From Apostichopus californicus (lineage: Eukaryota > Echinodermata > Holothuroidea > Aspidochirotida > Stichopodidae), in contig JAIPMN010000844.1 of assembly GCA_020650975.1 (NCBI GenBank), forward strand, positions 1 through 54,966: a stretch of 54,966 bases of DNA. The letters run 5' to 3'. Below the pieces are notes generated by a model. That model ran no database searches, had not been told where the DNA came from, and saw only the letters and a list, made by a program, of their open reading frames with translations. Shown piece by piece: positions 1 to 13,175 of this stretch. Position 1 is the first letter of the stretch. Each line of letters begins with the position of its first letter. Position numbers and translations under genes: made by a program.

Positions 1-870
1 TATCCAATATTCTATGGTATTCAATATTTTGGTCGTAATAATTATTGATATTACCTCAGAAAATACGAACAGATACATTTCTGACTGCCAAACCAACGTT
101 TTTAGTTGTAGCAATTTTCCCATATTCATGCTGAGGGTGCTATAAGGTGGAATTCATGCAGAGTGTGGTGCTCAAATTCCTTGTAACATTCACATGCATA
201 AAATTATAAATCAGTTTCATAAAAAGTACTTTTCTGGAGTTTTTAAATCTTTAAAGTTATTGTAAACTGCTGATAATTTCTTAAGTGAATGACTTTAAAA
301 TGTCTACAGTGAAAAATAAACTTTATAATAGGATTAAGGAATGTCATACATGATTTCACCTAGAGTGATGATTTAACTATGATATTTGAGCAAAAGACAT
401 GACCTCTAGGATTGGTCAATTTTCCAGTACTTTGTAAATGACAATATTAAGGATTAAATCATCTGGCCTGCAAAGTGCTACTTAATGTCACAGATTGAAA
501 GAAAATTGAAGGTGATTTGCTATCCATCCTAAATGAACCATGGCAGACTTTGTTAACCAGCTAGGAGTTTTGTCTGACAGGCATTTCCAGATAAAGATAT
601 GCCTGTCATATCAAATTAACTCTTCCAATAAGTAACAGAACACTGTGTATGTAAGTAACCTTGGCCTGACCGTGCACAGTGAGCTCCATTAAAATTATAA
701 CCATCAATTGACAACTAATATAATTATATTGCAGGTAAGGTTTCTTCTCTTTTCCTGCTCTATTAGCTGTTGGTAGAGTTTTAATCAGCTGAACTCTCCA
801 AAAAAAGCTGTTATAGAATAGTATTTTTCAGGGTGAGATTGAAGGAAAGCTAAAAGCTATGAATTTCTTC

Positions 871-1185
871 GTTCCTCGATCACCTGTCTCCCCACAACCT
901 TAACTGAAAAGTACGCTTTTCTTTTGATAGGGTGGGATCTTCTTGCCCCCTAAGAATTGCATTGTGTCTGTAATACGGGTAGCAGTTCTGCAAACTGCTT
1001 CGTTTTCCCGCCCTTTTCCCATATCTCACTTTAAATGTTGTCCCGATTTCCTACAATACAATTCTATGCAATTCTAACGGGTCGGGAATCGTTTCTCAAA
1101 AACGGCTAGAAGATCCCTCGCTAACAAAAGAAAAGGGTACTTATCGGGTGAGGTTGTGGGGAAGACAGGTAAGGTCATCACTCGG
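871..1185. mobile_element. Foldback MITE-like element, family A
   Basis: The two ends are imperfect inverted repeats of roughly 75 bp. The left arm contains CCTGTCTCCCCACAACCT, then AAGTACGCTTTTCTTTTG and GGGATCTTCTT. The right arm contains the reverse complements (AGGTTGTGGGGAAGACAGG, CAAAAGAAAAGGGTACTT, AGAAGATCCC). The left-arm sequence recurs near 11.3, 14.4 and 22.0 kb. No coding capacity is seen, so it is a non-autonomous element; the superfamily is unknown. Confidence 0.7.
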
Positions 1186-2268
1186 TAAATATCCAAACCA
1201 GAAAGTTTTGGAATTACTACCTGTAGATAAGTGTCTTAAGTTGTTGTATATATTCTTAAAGAAAGTGACGAAAGAGGAGTGGGAAAGGAAGTTATTGTAG
1301 GTGAACAAAAACAAACAATTATTTGTTGTGAAACTTAATGACCAAAATTACTTGCATTGTGAGTGAGCCAAGACCTACCTGAACATCATGTAAAGGAAAT
1401 TTGAGGACTGGCTTGGAGATTAATCTTTCAGAGCAAGCAATAGTTCTTTGCATATATGTGAATTATTCTGCTAATAATATGTTTATGAGCTGCTTTCCAT
1501 TACGCCAATATTGGCACTTCCAGTACCCCCCTGGGTGAGATGTTTCCAGTGAACCTGTTTTTTCCAGTGAATGGAGGCGAGACCTTTGGTTAAGACTCTT
1601 GCCATATGAGCTTCATTATGTCTCTCCTCATCTTTCCCAGCAAGTGTCTATCATACATCTAGATTCTGTAACCCTGTCATGCAACGTAACAGTTCATCAG
1701 CTGCGTGTCTGCCAAAACCACATCCTTTCAGCTCAACAGCAACAATTGAGATTTTTCAATTACTTCCTTTCCATATCTTCAGATCTGTTCGATTTCCCAG
1801 GAAATTGTTGGCTTTAAAATGATCTTATTTTACCCATGTCTCTTTTTCTTTGATGTAAACTGTAAGGACCTCCATAAGTTCTCATTTAGAGCACTTACAT
1901 TGCTGTGGTGTGGTTGGGATTGTACAGTAGGTAGAAGCCATGAGGGTGCAAGGAAGCTTCCATAGCATGTCTAGTTTCTTAGAGTTTGCTAACTGAGATT
2001 ACAAAATCTGTATTCTTATTTAAGATAATCCTTCTGTGTTGATTATAAGATAGTTCATGCCATTATTTAGTTAATCTCATTACAACCTTACCACTTCTTT
2101 TATAGAAAAGAATGAATTCTTCAGCCTCCATTTCTAATTGTCCAAGAATTTGTCTATTTATCAGTGTCATACCATGTATGTCATATTTTAAGTTAAGATC
2201 AATTGACTATTTTAAGTGATTATATGTTGACAGGGAGAAAATAATTATGATTGGCCAGGAATAGATGC

Positions 2269-2292
2269 TGATATTAATTCAAATTAATATCA
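2269..2292. repeat. Near-perfect 24-bp palindrome
   Basis: TGATATTAATTC is followed directly by AAATTAATATCA, inverted with one mismatch at the centre. It is AT-rich and could form a small cruciform; it may be chance in this AT-rich context. Confidence 0.5.
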
Positions 2293-3809
2293 ACAGATAT
2301 TCCAAGTAATGCTGGCATATATATTCAAATTAACAATAGCATATATATTAATCATTTATGTCCTGTGTGGGCCAACCATAAAGTGAGCATTATATGATAT
2401 GTAAATAATAGTGAAGGAGACCAAACTCTTTATAAAAGGTCTTTTTTCGAATAAATTCTTGGGCACATTTTAAACTCCCTTGCTCTGTCTTTAGTCAAAT
2501 AAGTAAGACTGATTGTTAGCCTTTATGTTAAATTTTGTGTGGAAGTATATTTTTACGGATGTAAAGCCATTCCTCTGTAACGTCTTGCTTGCACAGCTAG
2601 GAGTCATTTGATATTATTATAATCAAGTCACAGCAATATCCGTGCAAACAACAGGGATTTAAAATGAATCAAATAATATCTTCAACTGTGCACTGTTTCA
2701 AGTAGTTGCAACCCTGTTAAGCTTCTCTGAGTGGTTCCCTTAGAAATGTTGAGTTTAAAACACCTGTTAACATTATATCTTTCTTCGCCTGCCACATTTC
2801 CAACATTTCATGAGGAGATTGTCAACATAGGATTTACCCTGAAGTCATTGGAGTCCTAGATGTTATGGAGTGTTCCCCCAAAACCTCTGATCCTAACTGG
2901 TTTATTCACTTTCACAGCTTTAATTGTACACTAGGCCAATTGTCAAGGAGGAGGTGGTAAGAATGAGGAATTTAACCTTTCATTTATAAGTTTAGTATCA
3001 TCCGTCTTAAAGATCTGGCATATTTTGTGCCTTAAATCATCTTATCCAAAGTAAACAAATCACAAGCATGATTTAATTGATATAAGGGGAGTATTGTTTT
3101 CTTAACTGCCTGAGCTCAATGTCCTTTTACTTCAGTTTGTTACCAATAACAATGGATGACTAAATAACAGGTCATGTGAAATTTCATGACGACAGTTGTT
3201 TTTTGAAAAGTCAGTTTGGTTAACAGTTTTACTCCCACATTCTCCAGTATGTTTGGAATATTACATACCAAGATTCCTGGGATAACAACAAAGGGATCGG
3301 ACACTGTATTGAATCACACTATTAAAGCAGTCAGTCTCCATTGAATGACACTAAGCAATCAGTATCCATAAAGCTTTTCTTCTTGGAGTGCATGTCAGTC
3401 AGACATGCAAAGTGGTTTAATTTTACTTTATACTACAGTATTTGTTTGTTTTATTCACACTCAGATTGTTCAAAATACAAAAATAATACAAAGACATAAT
3501 TTAGACAAATAGGACGGAATTGAAAAGAACAAAAAGAGTAACAGGAGCTAAACCCATTAGGCTGACAGAACGTCGGCCCATTTCCAATAGGGCCCTATAG
3601 ATGAAAAATTGCACTTTCAATGGTAAATACTAAAGAAACCAATAACTAAAACACAAAAAACGTACATATTGCACAAAATACTGAAAAGTGCCTCCCTCTC
3701 CCCCCACACCCTAAATTAGTATAGCCATTAAAATATGCATGAAACTCAAATTTAAAGTTGTTTGACAAATGATAAGAATAGAGATGGGCTGTACACTTGT
3801 TTAATACAT

Positions 3810-4164
3810 TTAAAGGCATAACAAAGGCAAGGATCAAAGACAATCTATATCATTCAGTATCCTCAAAACTCTCTAATTATTCGATTTTTAAGTGAACAGC
3901 ATCCTGTTTGACTGAATATGCTCGCTTTGAAAATTTTGCTCCTAAGTCCTCGATCACCACAATACACAGAAAGCTGCCATTGATTACATAATATGCTTAA
4001 AATTTCATATCTATGTGGTAAGGCCTTAGGAGCCAATTTTCAAAGTGAGCATATTCAGTCTAACAGGAAGCAACTTTAACTTAAAAATCAAATAATAGGA
4101 GAGTTTTGAGGTTACTGAATGATATAAATTGTCTTTGGTCCATCAGCCTTCGTTATTCCTTTAA
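3810..4164. mobile_element. Long-armed foldback MITE flanked by TTAA
   Basis: About 355 bp that reads nearly the same on both strands. Arms of roughly 150 bp each (left TTAAAGGCATAACAAAGGC, CATTCAGTATCCTCAAAACTC, CTGAATATGCTC; right their inverted counterparts) surround a loop of about 70 bp. TTAA is present at both outer ends, which fits a TTAA target site (piggyBac-like) or terminal sequence. A short open frame at 4106-4318 starts inside the right arm and is not considered a gene. Confidence 0.8.
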
Positions 4165-6300
4165 AGAGGCAGGGTTAGATCTCACTGTGCAATCTCCTGT
4201 GCAATTTGTCTTCATGTTTGTGGTCAAAACTTACAAGGAAACTCTGAGGTGTTGCAGTGGTGAGCTAAACCATCTAGTAGTTATGATTAATACAGAGGGT
4301 ATGGCAACATCATCATGAGAATCATTAAAACAGGGATGGCCGAGTGGTTAATGGGGTCATGAGGTCACTATTAATATGAGGGAAGTAATTTGACCCTTAA
4401 GACTGAATAATCTATGGACTTGAACATTGGATTTGGAAGAACAGAGAACTGCTATCAGAAAATGATGGTGGATAGTACAATGATGCCGGGTAAGCCATTA
4501 AAAGGTTTCCATGAGGTGAATTTGTCAAGGTAGGGAGGGACATTTATATCTCTTAATCCTGTTAGTTTACTGCAGCCTGAGATAACCCTTACTGGTATTT
4601 TACACCTCCTATGGAGAGGACAAAAGAGTCCTTAGTTCTTACTGTAAGGGAGCTAACAGTTTTATACCACGATGAGACATTCAGGGGTCATAGGTTGGTC
4701 TAATATTTTTTCTGGTGGACTCTGGTTGCCATGGTGTCGCAGAGTTAGGTAAGATTTAGGAAGAGATAATTAAACTAAGGTATACAGGCCGAGCTGATAT
4801 GCTTGATTCTAGGTAACAGCAACAACAATAGCCAGCATAGGGGATGTGACAATAGGTATAGCTAACTAAGGACTATTATTATTAGCCATTTACCTCCTCC
4901 TCTTTTGAGATCTTATCAGTCTAATTACAATATTGCTGCACTCTCTCCCATGTGCTGCACAGTTTGGAAGATCAAAGGGCTTTCAACAAGTTGCAAAGGC
5001 ATATTCAGATGGCAATAGACTAACTTAAATTTGACATTGCTACCTTATAAACCCCACCTCAATCTCTGGTCCTTAATGCTAGATCTAAGGATTTTCAAGG
5101 TAATTTATATATGACTTACAGTTTTAAGTTAAAATGTATGCCATATTGTGAGGTGAAGGCCTCACTGCCCCGCCTCAATATCATTTCTTCATGCTAGACC
5201 CCTGGATGCCCCCAAAGGAACTCATTTTGGCAATTTAAGCCTTTGTTCATATTGGGCAAGCTGTGATAGAGATTCCTGTAAAGTTAAGTCTCTTTTCATC
5301 CATAGGGCTTGAAGATCCTTGGTCTTAGATGGGTCTGGGAGGATGCCATGTACCATTCATTCAAGCATTTCAACAATACATATATATGCTTAATAACTTG
5401 TTTTCTGTTGGTCTATGACGTCAGCAACTAATTTCTGTTTAAAGGAGCATATTTCATTTCAGTATCACCCCAAAGTGATGCCTGAATTTATGCATACCAT
5501 TAATTGTGATCCCTATGTTACTCCAAACATGTACCAAAACATATTTAAATTTAGCAAAAGGGACGACAATGGAATATGCTAAACATTCCAGATAAATGCA
5601 ATATGAACCTTTAAAGGCATCCTATATTTTCAATTTTCACCCTTAGTTTATATGAGTTAATTGAACACACTGACCTAGAGCAGAATGCCAGTATCATTCA
5701 AAATTTGTGAACTTATGACAACTTCTGAGGCTTGCTTTTTTTTTTAGGGTGACAGTGTCAAAGGTCAGTTTACAGTTCAAATAAATTAAAGATGAAGGAG
5801 GTGATATGTAAAACAAACATTTCTGAAATATCACTTAGGTATTTTTTAACCAATGAACCCTCTTTGCACATGACCCTCTCGGTGGTCTTGTTAAAGCCTT
5901 GCTTCTGCAGTAGCCGGTATTTATGCTGGACTTTTTGACCTAATCAAGGGAGGGTTGGTATAGAAGCTATTTTTCTGCATCAATAAAGTGTCATGATGTA
6001 ATAAATCAAATTTTGAATCCCAGAGTTTCATTGAGGATCGACTTAGAGAATTGGTGAACATCTTGATTTGCAATATCCTTCCAAGCTTCAGATTGTGTTA
6101 ACAGCAGAATCAGCTTTTTTAGTTTGTTTTTGTTTAGTTTAGTGATTATAAGAGGTTAAATATTGCTGTGGTGTGCTGTTTTTTTCTGCTTAGTTCAAGT
6201 CTATTGGCTTACTGATCTTGGTACAGTAATAACAGTAGTGTTGTAGTTAGCAGAGACTACAGTATATGTTGGCTGGTGATTAGCTGTGCAGTCAATTTTT

Positions 6301-6463
6301 CAGGCATGAGCTTTTTCCACGAATTTGCGGAATATCCGTGATTTCTTTTCTACCTCGGGGACAGAAACTATTATCCTAACACACTGTTGCATACGCAAAC
6401 TGGAGCCTATACCGCAATTTTTGCAAAATTCCGCGATTTTTTTTTTACCCAGGCTCATCCCTG
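6301..6463. mobile_element. Small MITE with CAGG-ATGAGC termini
   Basis: Starts CAGGCATGAGC and ends GGCTCATCCCTG, giving an 11-bp terminal inverted repeat with one mismatch. Both subterminal parts contain GCGGAAT/ATTCCGC-type words. About 163 bp with no open frame. No clear target-site duplication, so the ends are approximate. Confidence 0.55.
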
Positions 6464-7481
6464 ATTACCTGTATTACTGCTAGATTTACAGAAGCTAATT
6501 TGTTAATTGATGAAGATCCGATTGAAAGCTCTTTCCCTGAGATTGAATGGGACATCACTGTGGGTTGCTAGGGTATAACTTTAATCTGCAGCATCCATAT
6601 GACTGTGCACCATGCTGATTCTTTTAAAACATTGAACATGCCCTGAAAGCATGTTTGTGTTTCAAACCTTTAGTCCGAAATTTGTTTAAAATTTTGTTCC
6701 TTCTTTGTGTGATAGAAAAATGAAATTCTACACCTGCCCTGGGATGGCTCTATAGTGTTGGGTGTTTGAAAGTTCCTCTGATCTTTGATTAGCAGTGGTT
6801 TGAGGTATTAAAATTTCCTGTCAAAACTAATCAAGTATGATTCAAACATTTCCATTGACTAGCCAAAACAGTTCAATTCAAATAGGTAAGGCTAAAACTA
6901 GACAGGTTAAAGTCTGATAGACTTCAAGACAAACCCAGCATTCTTTAAGTGGTTTTCATTGTTGGTTACAGTTGATATGTGAAAATTATCCCTAAGGCAC
7001 CCACCATATGTATGCTCATCTCTCAGGTGGTTTCATTGTGAAGTTGACTGATATGTGAAGCCCCTGGGGGTCCCCTAATGGCCCCTCACATGGTTCAGTG
7101 CTGTGCTACAAGGCTTCTTAGATCCTTAACGTGTAGCATCCCCATATCTTTGAGGCATTTATTAAATCCAAAATAATGTCCAAGTATCTTGTAGCACTAT
7201 GACTCAGGTTCTTTCTCTTACAAATAGTAAATATCATATGAAAATGATAATGAAACAGTGATTCAGTGCTGTGTATGTCATAAACTGTACTTTTGCAATA
7301 CCTGAAAGGTTAGCCCACCATGCCTCCCTCCAAGTGGGTCCTTGCTCTCCCCAATTAGATTTTGATATGCCCCTGGTTTGAAAAAAAAGTACTTATTGGT
7401 TAAAGTCCATGTTAGTGGAGTACTTCTGCTGCATCTTTCACTATAGTCAAAAGTGTATTTGTGTCAATAGAGAAACATCCT

Positions 7482-7720
7482 GTTGCAAGCCGGGGGTAAA
7501 GTGTCTACCATTACAGTTAACCTATAGATTTGGTTAAGACACCATTTGAAGAGAGTCCTGAAGGAGTCAATAGATGGAGTGTAAGACATCCCCTTTGGGG
7601 AGAAAATTCTTATCTCACGAAGGGCCTGGCATTGTCTTTTACAAAGACTGGAACGTGGGTCAATAAAAGTTTTTGAGGGGCCGAAGTCAAATTGGTGTCG
7701 GAACACAATCAGTTTAATAA
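7482..7720 (+). mobile_element. Possible LTR-retrotransposon remnant (LTR end plus primer-binding site)
   Basis: A less AT-rich block than its surroundings. A TGTTGCAAGCC start, an AATAAA signal at 7662-7667 and a run to ...GAAGTCA are followed three bases later by TGGTGTCGGAACAC, which looks like a tRNA-primer-binding site (TGG start). Sequence to about 7840 could be leader. No gag/pol frames follow. A 103-codon frame on the minus strand across it is taken as chance. No second LTR was found. Confidence 0.35.
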
Positions 7721-8334
7721 ACACATTCCTAGTGTCCCCTTGAGTGTGAAAGCTCGGCAGAGATCCGGGGATCATCCGAGGGTCCTCAAGGATAAACTTA
7801 GGGAGGATAGGCCAGCCTACTTACCTTGGGTGTTTCTTCTCCTCTTGTTAGCCTGTTCGCATCCATCTATTGCCAGTTGAATAAATAACACTTTCCTGTC
7901 AAGATAAGAGAACAGAGGTGAAGGAGAGATGGATTATCAAGATTGTTTGCTATTTTCCCCCTTAACTTCTGCTCTCGTTATTTGTACCATAGAATAATAG
8001 CCTGCCTTGCTGTTGTTAATAACAGGATAGGTTTTCTTGTCAGCTTTTAGGGAACACTTTACAGTCTTTGCGGACTCACTTGCTAAAAATATTCGGAATA
8101 GGAATTAAAGAAATAGCAAGTCGAATATTCCAGCCGCTCTGATTTGAATGTGTGGTGCTAGCGTCATACTTCACGCTTCCAAAGTATGTTTCATTGATTT
8201 CATGCATTCCAATCTTTCTATTCAGGGTCATACACATTCTTTAGCCAAAGTGAACTTAAATCAAACAAGTGTGATATTGTAGATGCACAGCTACAAATAT
8301 TTCTTCAACATTTTAATTGCTGCAATATAATATG

Positions 8335-8500
8335 TACTTTCAGTACTGTATAAAGACTGCATTGTTTTTTCATATTGTTAATTAATTGAGACACTTCATT
8401 GTTCTTTGCCTCACCCATCGTTCCTACTTTCAGTAATGTATGAAGACTGCATTGTTTTTATATTGTTAATTAATTGAGACACTTCATTGTTCTTTGCCTC
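8335..8500. repeat. Tandem duplication, ~90-bp unit, two copies
   Basis: TACTTTCAGTA-TGTAT, AAGACTGCATTGTTTTT and TTAATTAATTGAGACACTTC occur twice in order, offset by 90 bp, with few substitutions. A recent local duplication followed by a C/T-rich run. Confidence 0.85.
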
Positions 8501-11257
8501 CCCTCATCTTTCCCCATGCCTCCCCTTTTCCATCCCTTCCCTTCCCTATGAACTTCCCTTTTTGATACCCTTACCTTCTATTCTCTACCCCTCCCCCTTA
8601 TATCTCCACCGATTCCTTCCTCCACAGGTTTTGTTTCTAGTTGTGATATTTTTCATGTTCTAAGCAATTCATCTGGCAGTTAGTTGTTAACAGAAGGCGG
8701 TTATTCTGTTGGTGCAGTTCATTGTGTGGTATAGACTGTTTGTCCTATTTCAGAGATTCAATATTCCTGCTGTGAAACAGGGTATAGGTTGATGTAAAAG
8801 CTTTGTAATTACAAGTTGTGATGACCTGTTGCACAAATCAAGGCCATGTGGTATATATTTGTCAAGATTATCATGCGGGGTAATTATCGGTAAAATTGGA
8901 ACAGTCGGTTAGTGTTACAAGCCTTTTTGAGGTTTTGAATCAAACCACAAATATTTTAACTTCAGAGTGAATTCATATAATGGGAAGAAGAAGAAGGGTC
9001 TAGTGTATTGTGAATGTGTACTCCATATAGGGCAAGTCATTGCATAACCTTGATAAAAGAAATAAAAATGATTGGGAATGTCAGTCATTCTGCTGAATTC
9101 CAATAGTTATTGTTCATTAAGTGGTTGAATAATGCCAAGCCCCCCTTTTGCAATGTTTTGGCATACCTAAGTAGGCGTACATTTTTTAGATTATATGCCT
9201 TTATGTGCCATTGTTCTGGTGTCTGTTTAATGCCCTATTGTTCAGTAGCGAGCTAGGTCTTCCTACTATTTCCATACTTAATCAGTAGTGGTCTGTCTTC
9301 CCTGCGATTTCTCATGTTTTTCTTTTCTCGTTTTTGACCTGAGGCAGGTCATAATATTTCTGGTTGGGGCAGACAGTTGGCACTGTACATAATTTTCAAG
9401 GTAAAGTTCCCTGAGGATAAAACCTACCACTATGGGCAACTTGTATGAGTAGAAGTATCATGCTCAGCAATTTAATGAGTATACTGGCACCCTGTTGTGT
9501 GTTTAGGTCTCCATTACAGTCAGAATTTAACTCCACCAAATGGCTTGCAGAACAAATATTTGTACTTGATATTAATTCCGTTTGAACAGAGTAAGGAATC
9601 CATTTAAAGTCGAATTAGGCTGAATAATTTAATGTAATGGGCAAAGATTGATCAAATTACATTCACTTAGGTGGCAAGGATTAGTCTGTATTAACCAGGG
9701 GTTTTCCTTTTATGACAGCCTGTTGTAGTTTTGTCTAGATAGAAAGTGTAGGCCCAAACAACAATGTTACAAACCAGAACAAGACTATAAAGCATATTAT
9801 ATAAGGTGGTATTTACATGCCAAATTATAGGGAGCTAGTGTCATGTCATATATACTGTCTTACTTTATGCAGATGTTCAAATAAAAATTGAGCGTTTATA
9901 ATGTCAAGGATCAACCAGATGGCTTGATGGAGTAATCTGGATATATGTAGGGCCTACATACCATGCATGTTATGATATGTGAATGGAATAGGTATATAAT
10001 AAGGCAAGAAGTAGGGGAAGGGGGGAGGCTGGAGGAGGGGTGTCAAAAGAAGATCTGAGAAGTGACCATCAAGTATGTATCTTTGAAATAGTCAGAATTA
10101 ATGTCAGAGATATATTTGTACAATTGAACTTGTGAGCTTACACTACATACGAACCTGTAAATGAAGTGAAAAGTAGGGCAAAATGCCTGTAACCACTTCA
10201 GGAGAAGTTCCTGTTGTGAGGTAATTAAAGGTGCTATCTACTACCCAGGTGATGTATTAGAAGTTCATTCTCCATACGATGGGACCATGTTGTCAAGTGG
10301 AAAACTGGGGCATAAGGCAGAAGTTACTGTTTGATGGTACAGTAGTTTCTTTTGCATTTTCTCAAGTTTCCCCGAGCTCCTAGCTGATTTTATGATTACT
10401 ATGGTAGTCACGGGTAACGACCCAGAAACCCAATCTATGTAGCTAACCTTTTAATCAGGTGTGGAGAAAGTTGATCATCTTTCTCACAAAACTGATACTT
10501 TTTGACAGGTTTAGGTCTTTCTTTATTAAGTGTGGATGATGAAGGAATGTAACTATGGAATCTATTGTCCATTCCATGATTCCAATGTGTAAAGTCTGCT
10601 AAAAGTATGTATAGGAGTATATATACTGTATAACAGAGAGTTAAAGAGCAACCCTTCTACAGTATACACCGGTAACCATCATAATCTTACAAGTTGTGCT
10701 GATCTCAGCTGTTGTTGTCCTGGTGCAATCTCTAATCATTATATCTGTCCTAGGGCTGTAATAATTTCCATCTTTAACCAGTTGCATCCTACCAGCAATT
10801 ATCCTCTTTCAATGAGGTTAAACAGTAGAGACATGTAGATCTAAATTGCTACATCTGGGCACCGATTTACTGTGACTAATAAATGTCCAATTGATTTGGG
10901 CTCTCGGTCAGACAATTGACTGTAAAGGCTACGAATGTGTTCACAGTAGACACCAGGATCCCACCAAACAATGATTTAATCCCAGTGATTATACTAACAT
11001 ATAGCTTTCTTTATAAAGCTCTGCTTGTATCTGTACTGTAGGCATTTCAGTGTGTTAGTTAATGCAGTCATTGACAGTCAATATGTCATGATCTAATGTA
11101 TTGTGAGAGATTTGAGTAATCAACTTACTCTGAGTGGGTCTGTATGGATCCATGGTGTTGTATAATGAGACTACACTCTCTCCTGGACATGTCATCTCAT
11201 TAGTTCTGTCTTTTGTTATTTCCCAATCTTCTCAACACTGAATATGTCTTCTTTTAA

Positions 11258-11519
11258 CCATTGTCTGTCAGCTGAATTTCATCAAGATGATAATTCTACA
11301 TTTACTTCGCTCCCCGCTTACCTGTCTCCCCACAACCTTAGCACCGCATTCTACCGTGTCTAGTATGCCCTGGTAATCTTTTAACACTGTGCACCCTCAC
11401 TGACCTCCAGTGAACTCCTTCTTATTTTACCACTCCAAAGTGTCTTACACGTTTTCGTATTGGGAAAAATTTTTCCATTGTCTGTCAGCTGAATTTCATC
11501 AAGATGATAATTCTACATT
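11258..11519. mobile_element. Family A repeat insertion flanked by 45-bp direct repeats
   Basis: A 45-bp sequence beginning CCATTGTCTGTCAGC and ending TTCTACATT occurs identically at 11258-11302 and 11475-11519. Between them is 172 bp starting TACTTCGCTCCCCGC and containing CCTGTCTCCCCACAACCTTA, shared with the 0.9- and 14.4-kb copies. This looks like an insertion with an unusually long target duplication, or a local duplication that captured the element. Confidence 0.7.
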
Positions 11520-13175
11520 CTTGCAGATTTTGTAGAATGCTGAGCGACAATAGATTCATCAAGGAGTTACACACAAACAGTGGAATGTTGTATTAAATAA
11601 GACCCACATTTTATTATGTTGACGCTTGATAGCTTCTCAAATATTCCACAAGGAGAATTTGCAGACAGACATGACACAATTAAACTGTAAAAGAATGATA
11701 AATTGTAAAGCAGTCCTTGTGTGGTAAGTCATAATTTAATTCATATGATATCTTAAAGGACGATTTTAAGCACAAAATTAAAAAATTTAATGTTTTGTAG
11801 ACCATTCAAAAACACAGTTTCAGTTAATCCTCTTTTATAATATCCTAGCTTGATTTATAAGAGACTTATGTATCTTTTACAATGACGCTAACAATTACAA
11901 GAATTCAAAGCAAAGAGCAAAGCAGAAAGGCATATAAAGAAAAGTTTGCACACCAGGTTTAATTTCTACGCCACATTTACATTTTAGCAAAATGACCCCT
12001 GTAAAACATGGATCTCATGCTAATCAATGGAAGTGGCTGGATTAAGCCTAAGGGTGCTTTTACTCAAGATGTCCAAATTAAATTCATGTACTATATGAAA
12101 ATTGAACCAAACATAATGAAATGTACTAAAAAAATGATTTGTTTGTTCCATAGGAATATTGACAATAATACAGTCTCCAATGGCTTTGGCCTGTTAAATG
12201 TATGGTCAAGTGCTATGAATATGGTAATTTTTAGTAATGTCAGTATTTATACTGTAGACCGCTTTTCTGCTCCGTGGAGTGGACGTCCTTTTACTCAGTG
12301 CCTGGGAGTTATTGTTGCCCTGTTGTTTGTTAACTGACCTACAGTAGTGCTATTAACCTGGTGTGAAATAACTAATATATTGCCGCTTAAATATTTGTCT
12401 TTGTGTGGCTTTCACAGAATAAACGTCATCTCACAAAGACCGAAGCTGTAAGTCCTTTTGAGAGAAATTTCCTACTTTAAATGGATAAATTGAGTAAAAC
12501 ACAAGGCTTTCAATGCAGATATTACTTGCAATCAATCACAAATGTTGGTGACCAAAGATTTGATTCTTATTGAAGTATAAAGACCTGCAAGTAGTGACTT
12601 ATTAAACTTTGCAAGTATCGGTAGGCTACAGGACTACATGTGTAATGTTACCACAGATGATTCCATCAGTAGAAGTATGCAGAGCATGGTTAAAACTTCT
12701 TCCATCCCAACTACTTTGAAAAGTCTGACGAAATCAGAGCCACTTTCAGAAGTTTGCCTACATCAGTTCAACAGGGCTAATGGCTTCTATCATTTTTGCA
12801 GCAGACATAAACATGTACAGATTTTTCAGTTTACACAAATCAACAGATTGCACTAAAGACGCAGTGTTATCCTGTAATTTATATCATTTTATGAGTCTTC
12901 TTCTATATCATGTTGAGGGAATGATGTATACAGCAAAAAATATTAGCCTAGATGTATGGTCATCAAGACAGGATACCATGTGTCCTGTTACTGCCTGATA
13001 TGCCGTGACCTACATCCAGGATAAAGTAGTACTAAGGACCTGCTGCATGTTAAACCTTCAAGTTCGTCCGGTGAAGTATTTGAAGTTGACAAGTAATTAG
13101 TAAATACTGCAGCTCATTCCATAAATGTCTTGAACATTAATTGTTTTGCAGAGAAAGATATACTCACATATCTCT

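Noticed and set aside
7464..7775. 103-codon minus-strand open frame
   Set aside because: Overlaps the LTR-like block, no recognisable domain; more likely chance within repeat-derived sequence.
10695..10730. TGTTGTTGTCCTGGTGC as a possible CCPG EMI ending
   Set aside because: No Trp follows, surrounding frame has no EMI features and a stop is close by.
12008..12337. 109-codon + strand open frame in AT-rich DNA
   Set aside because: No homology that I recognise, no splice or start context, and average composition; not separable from chance.
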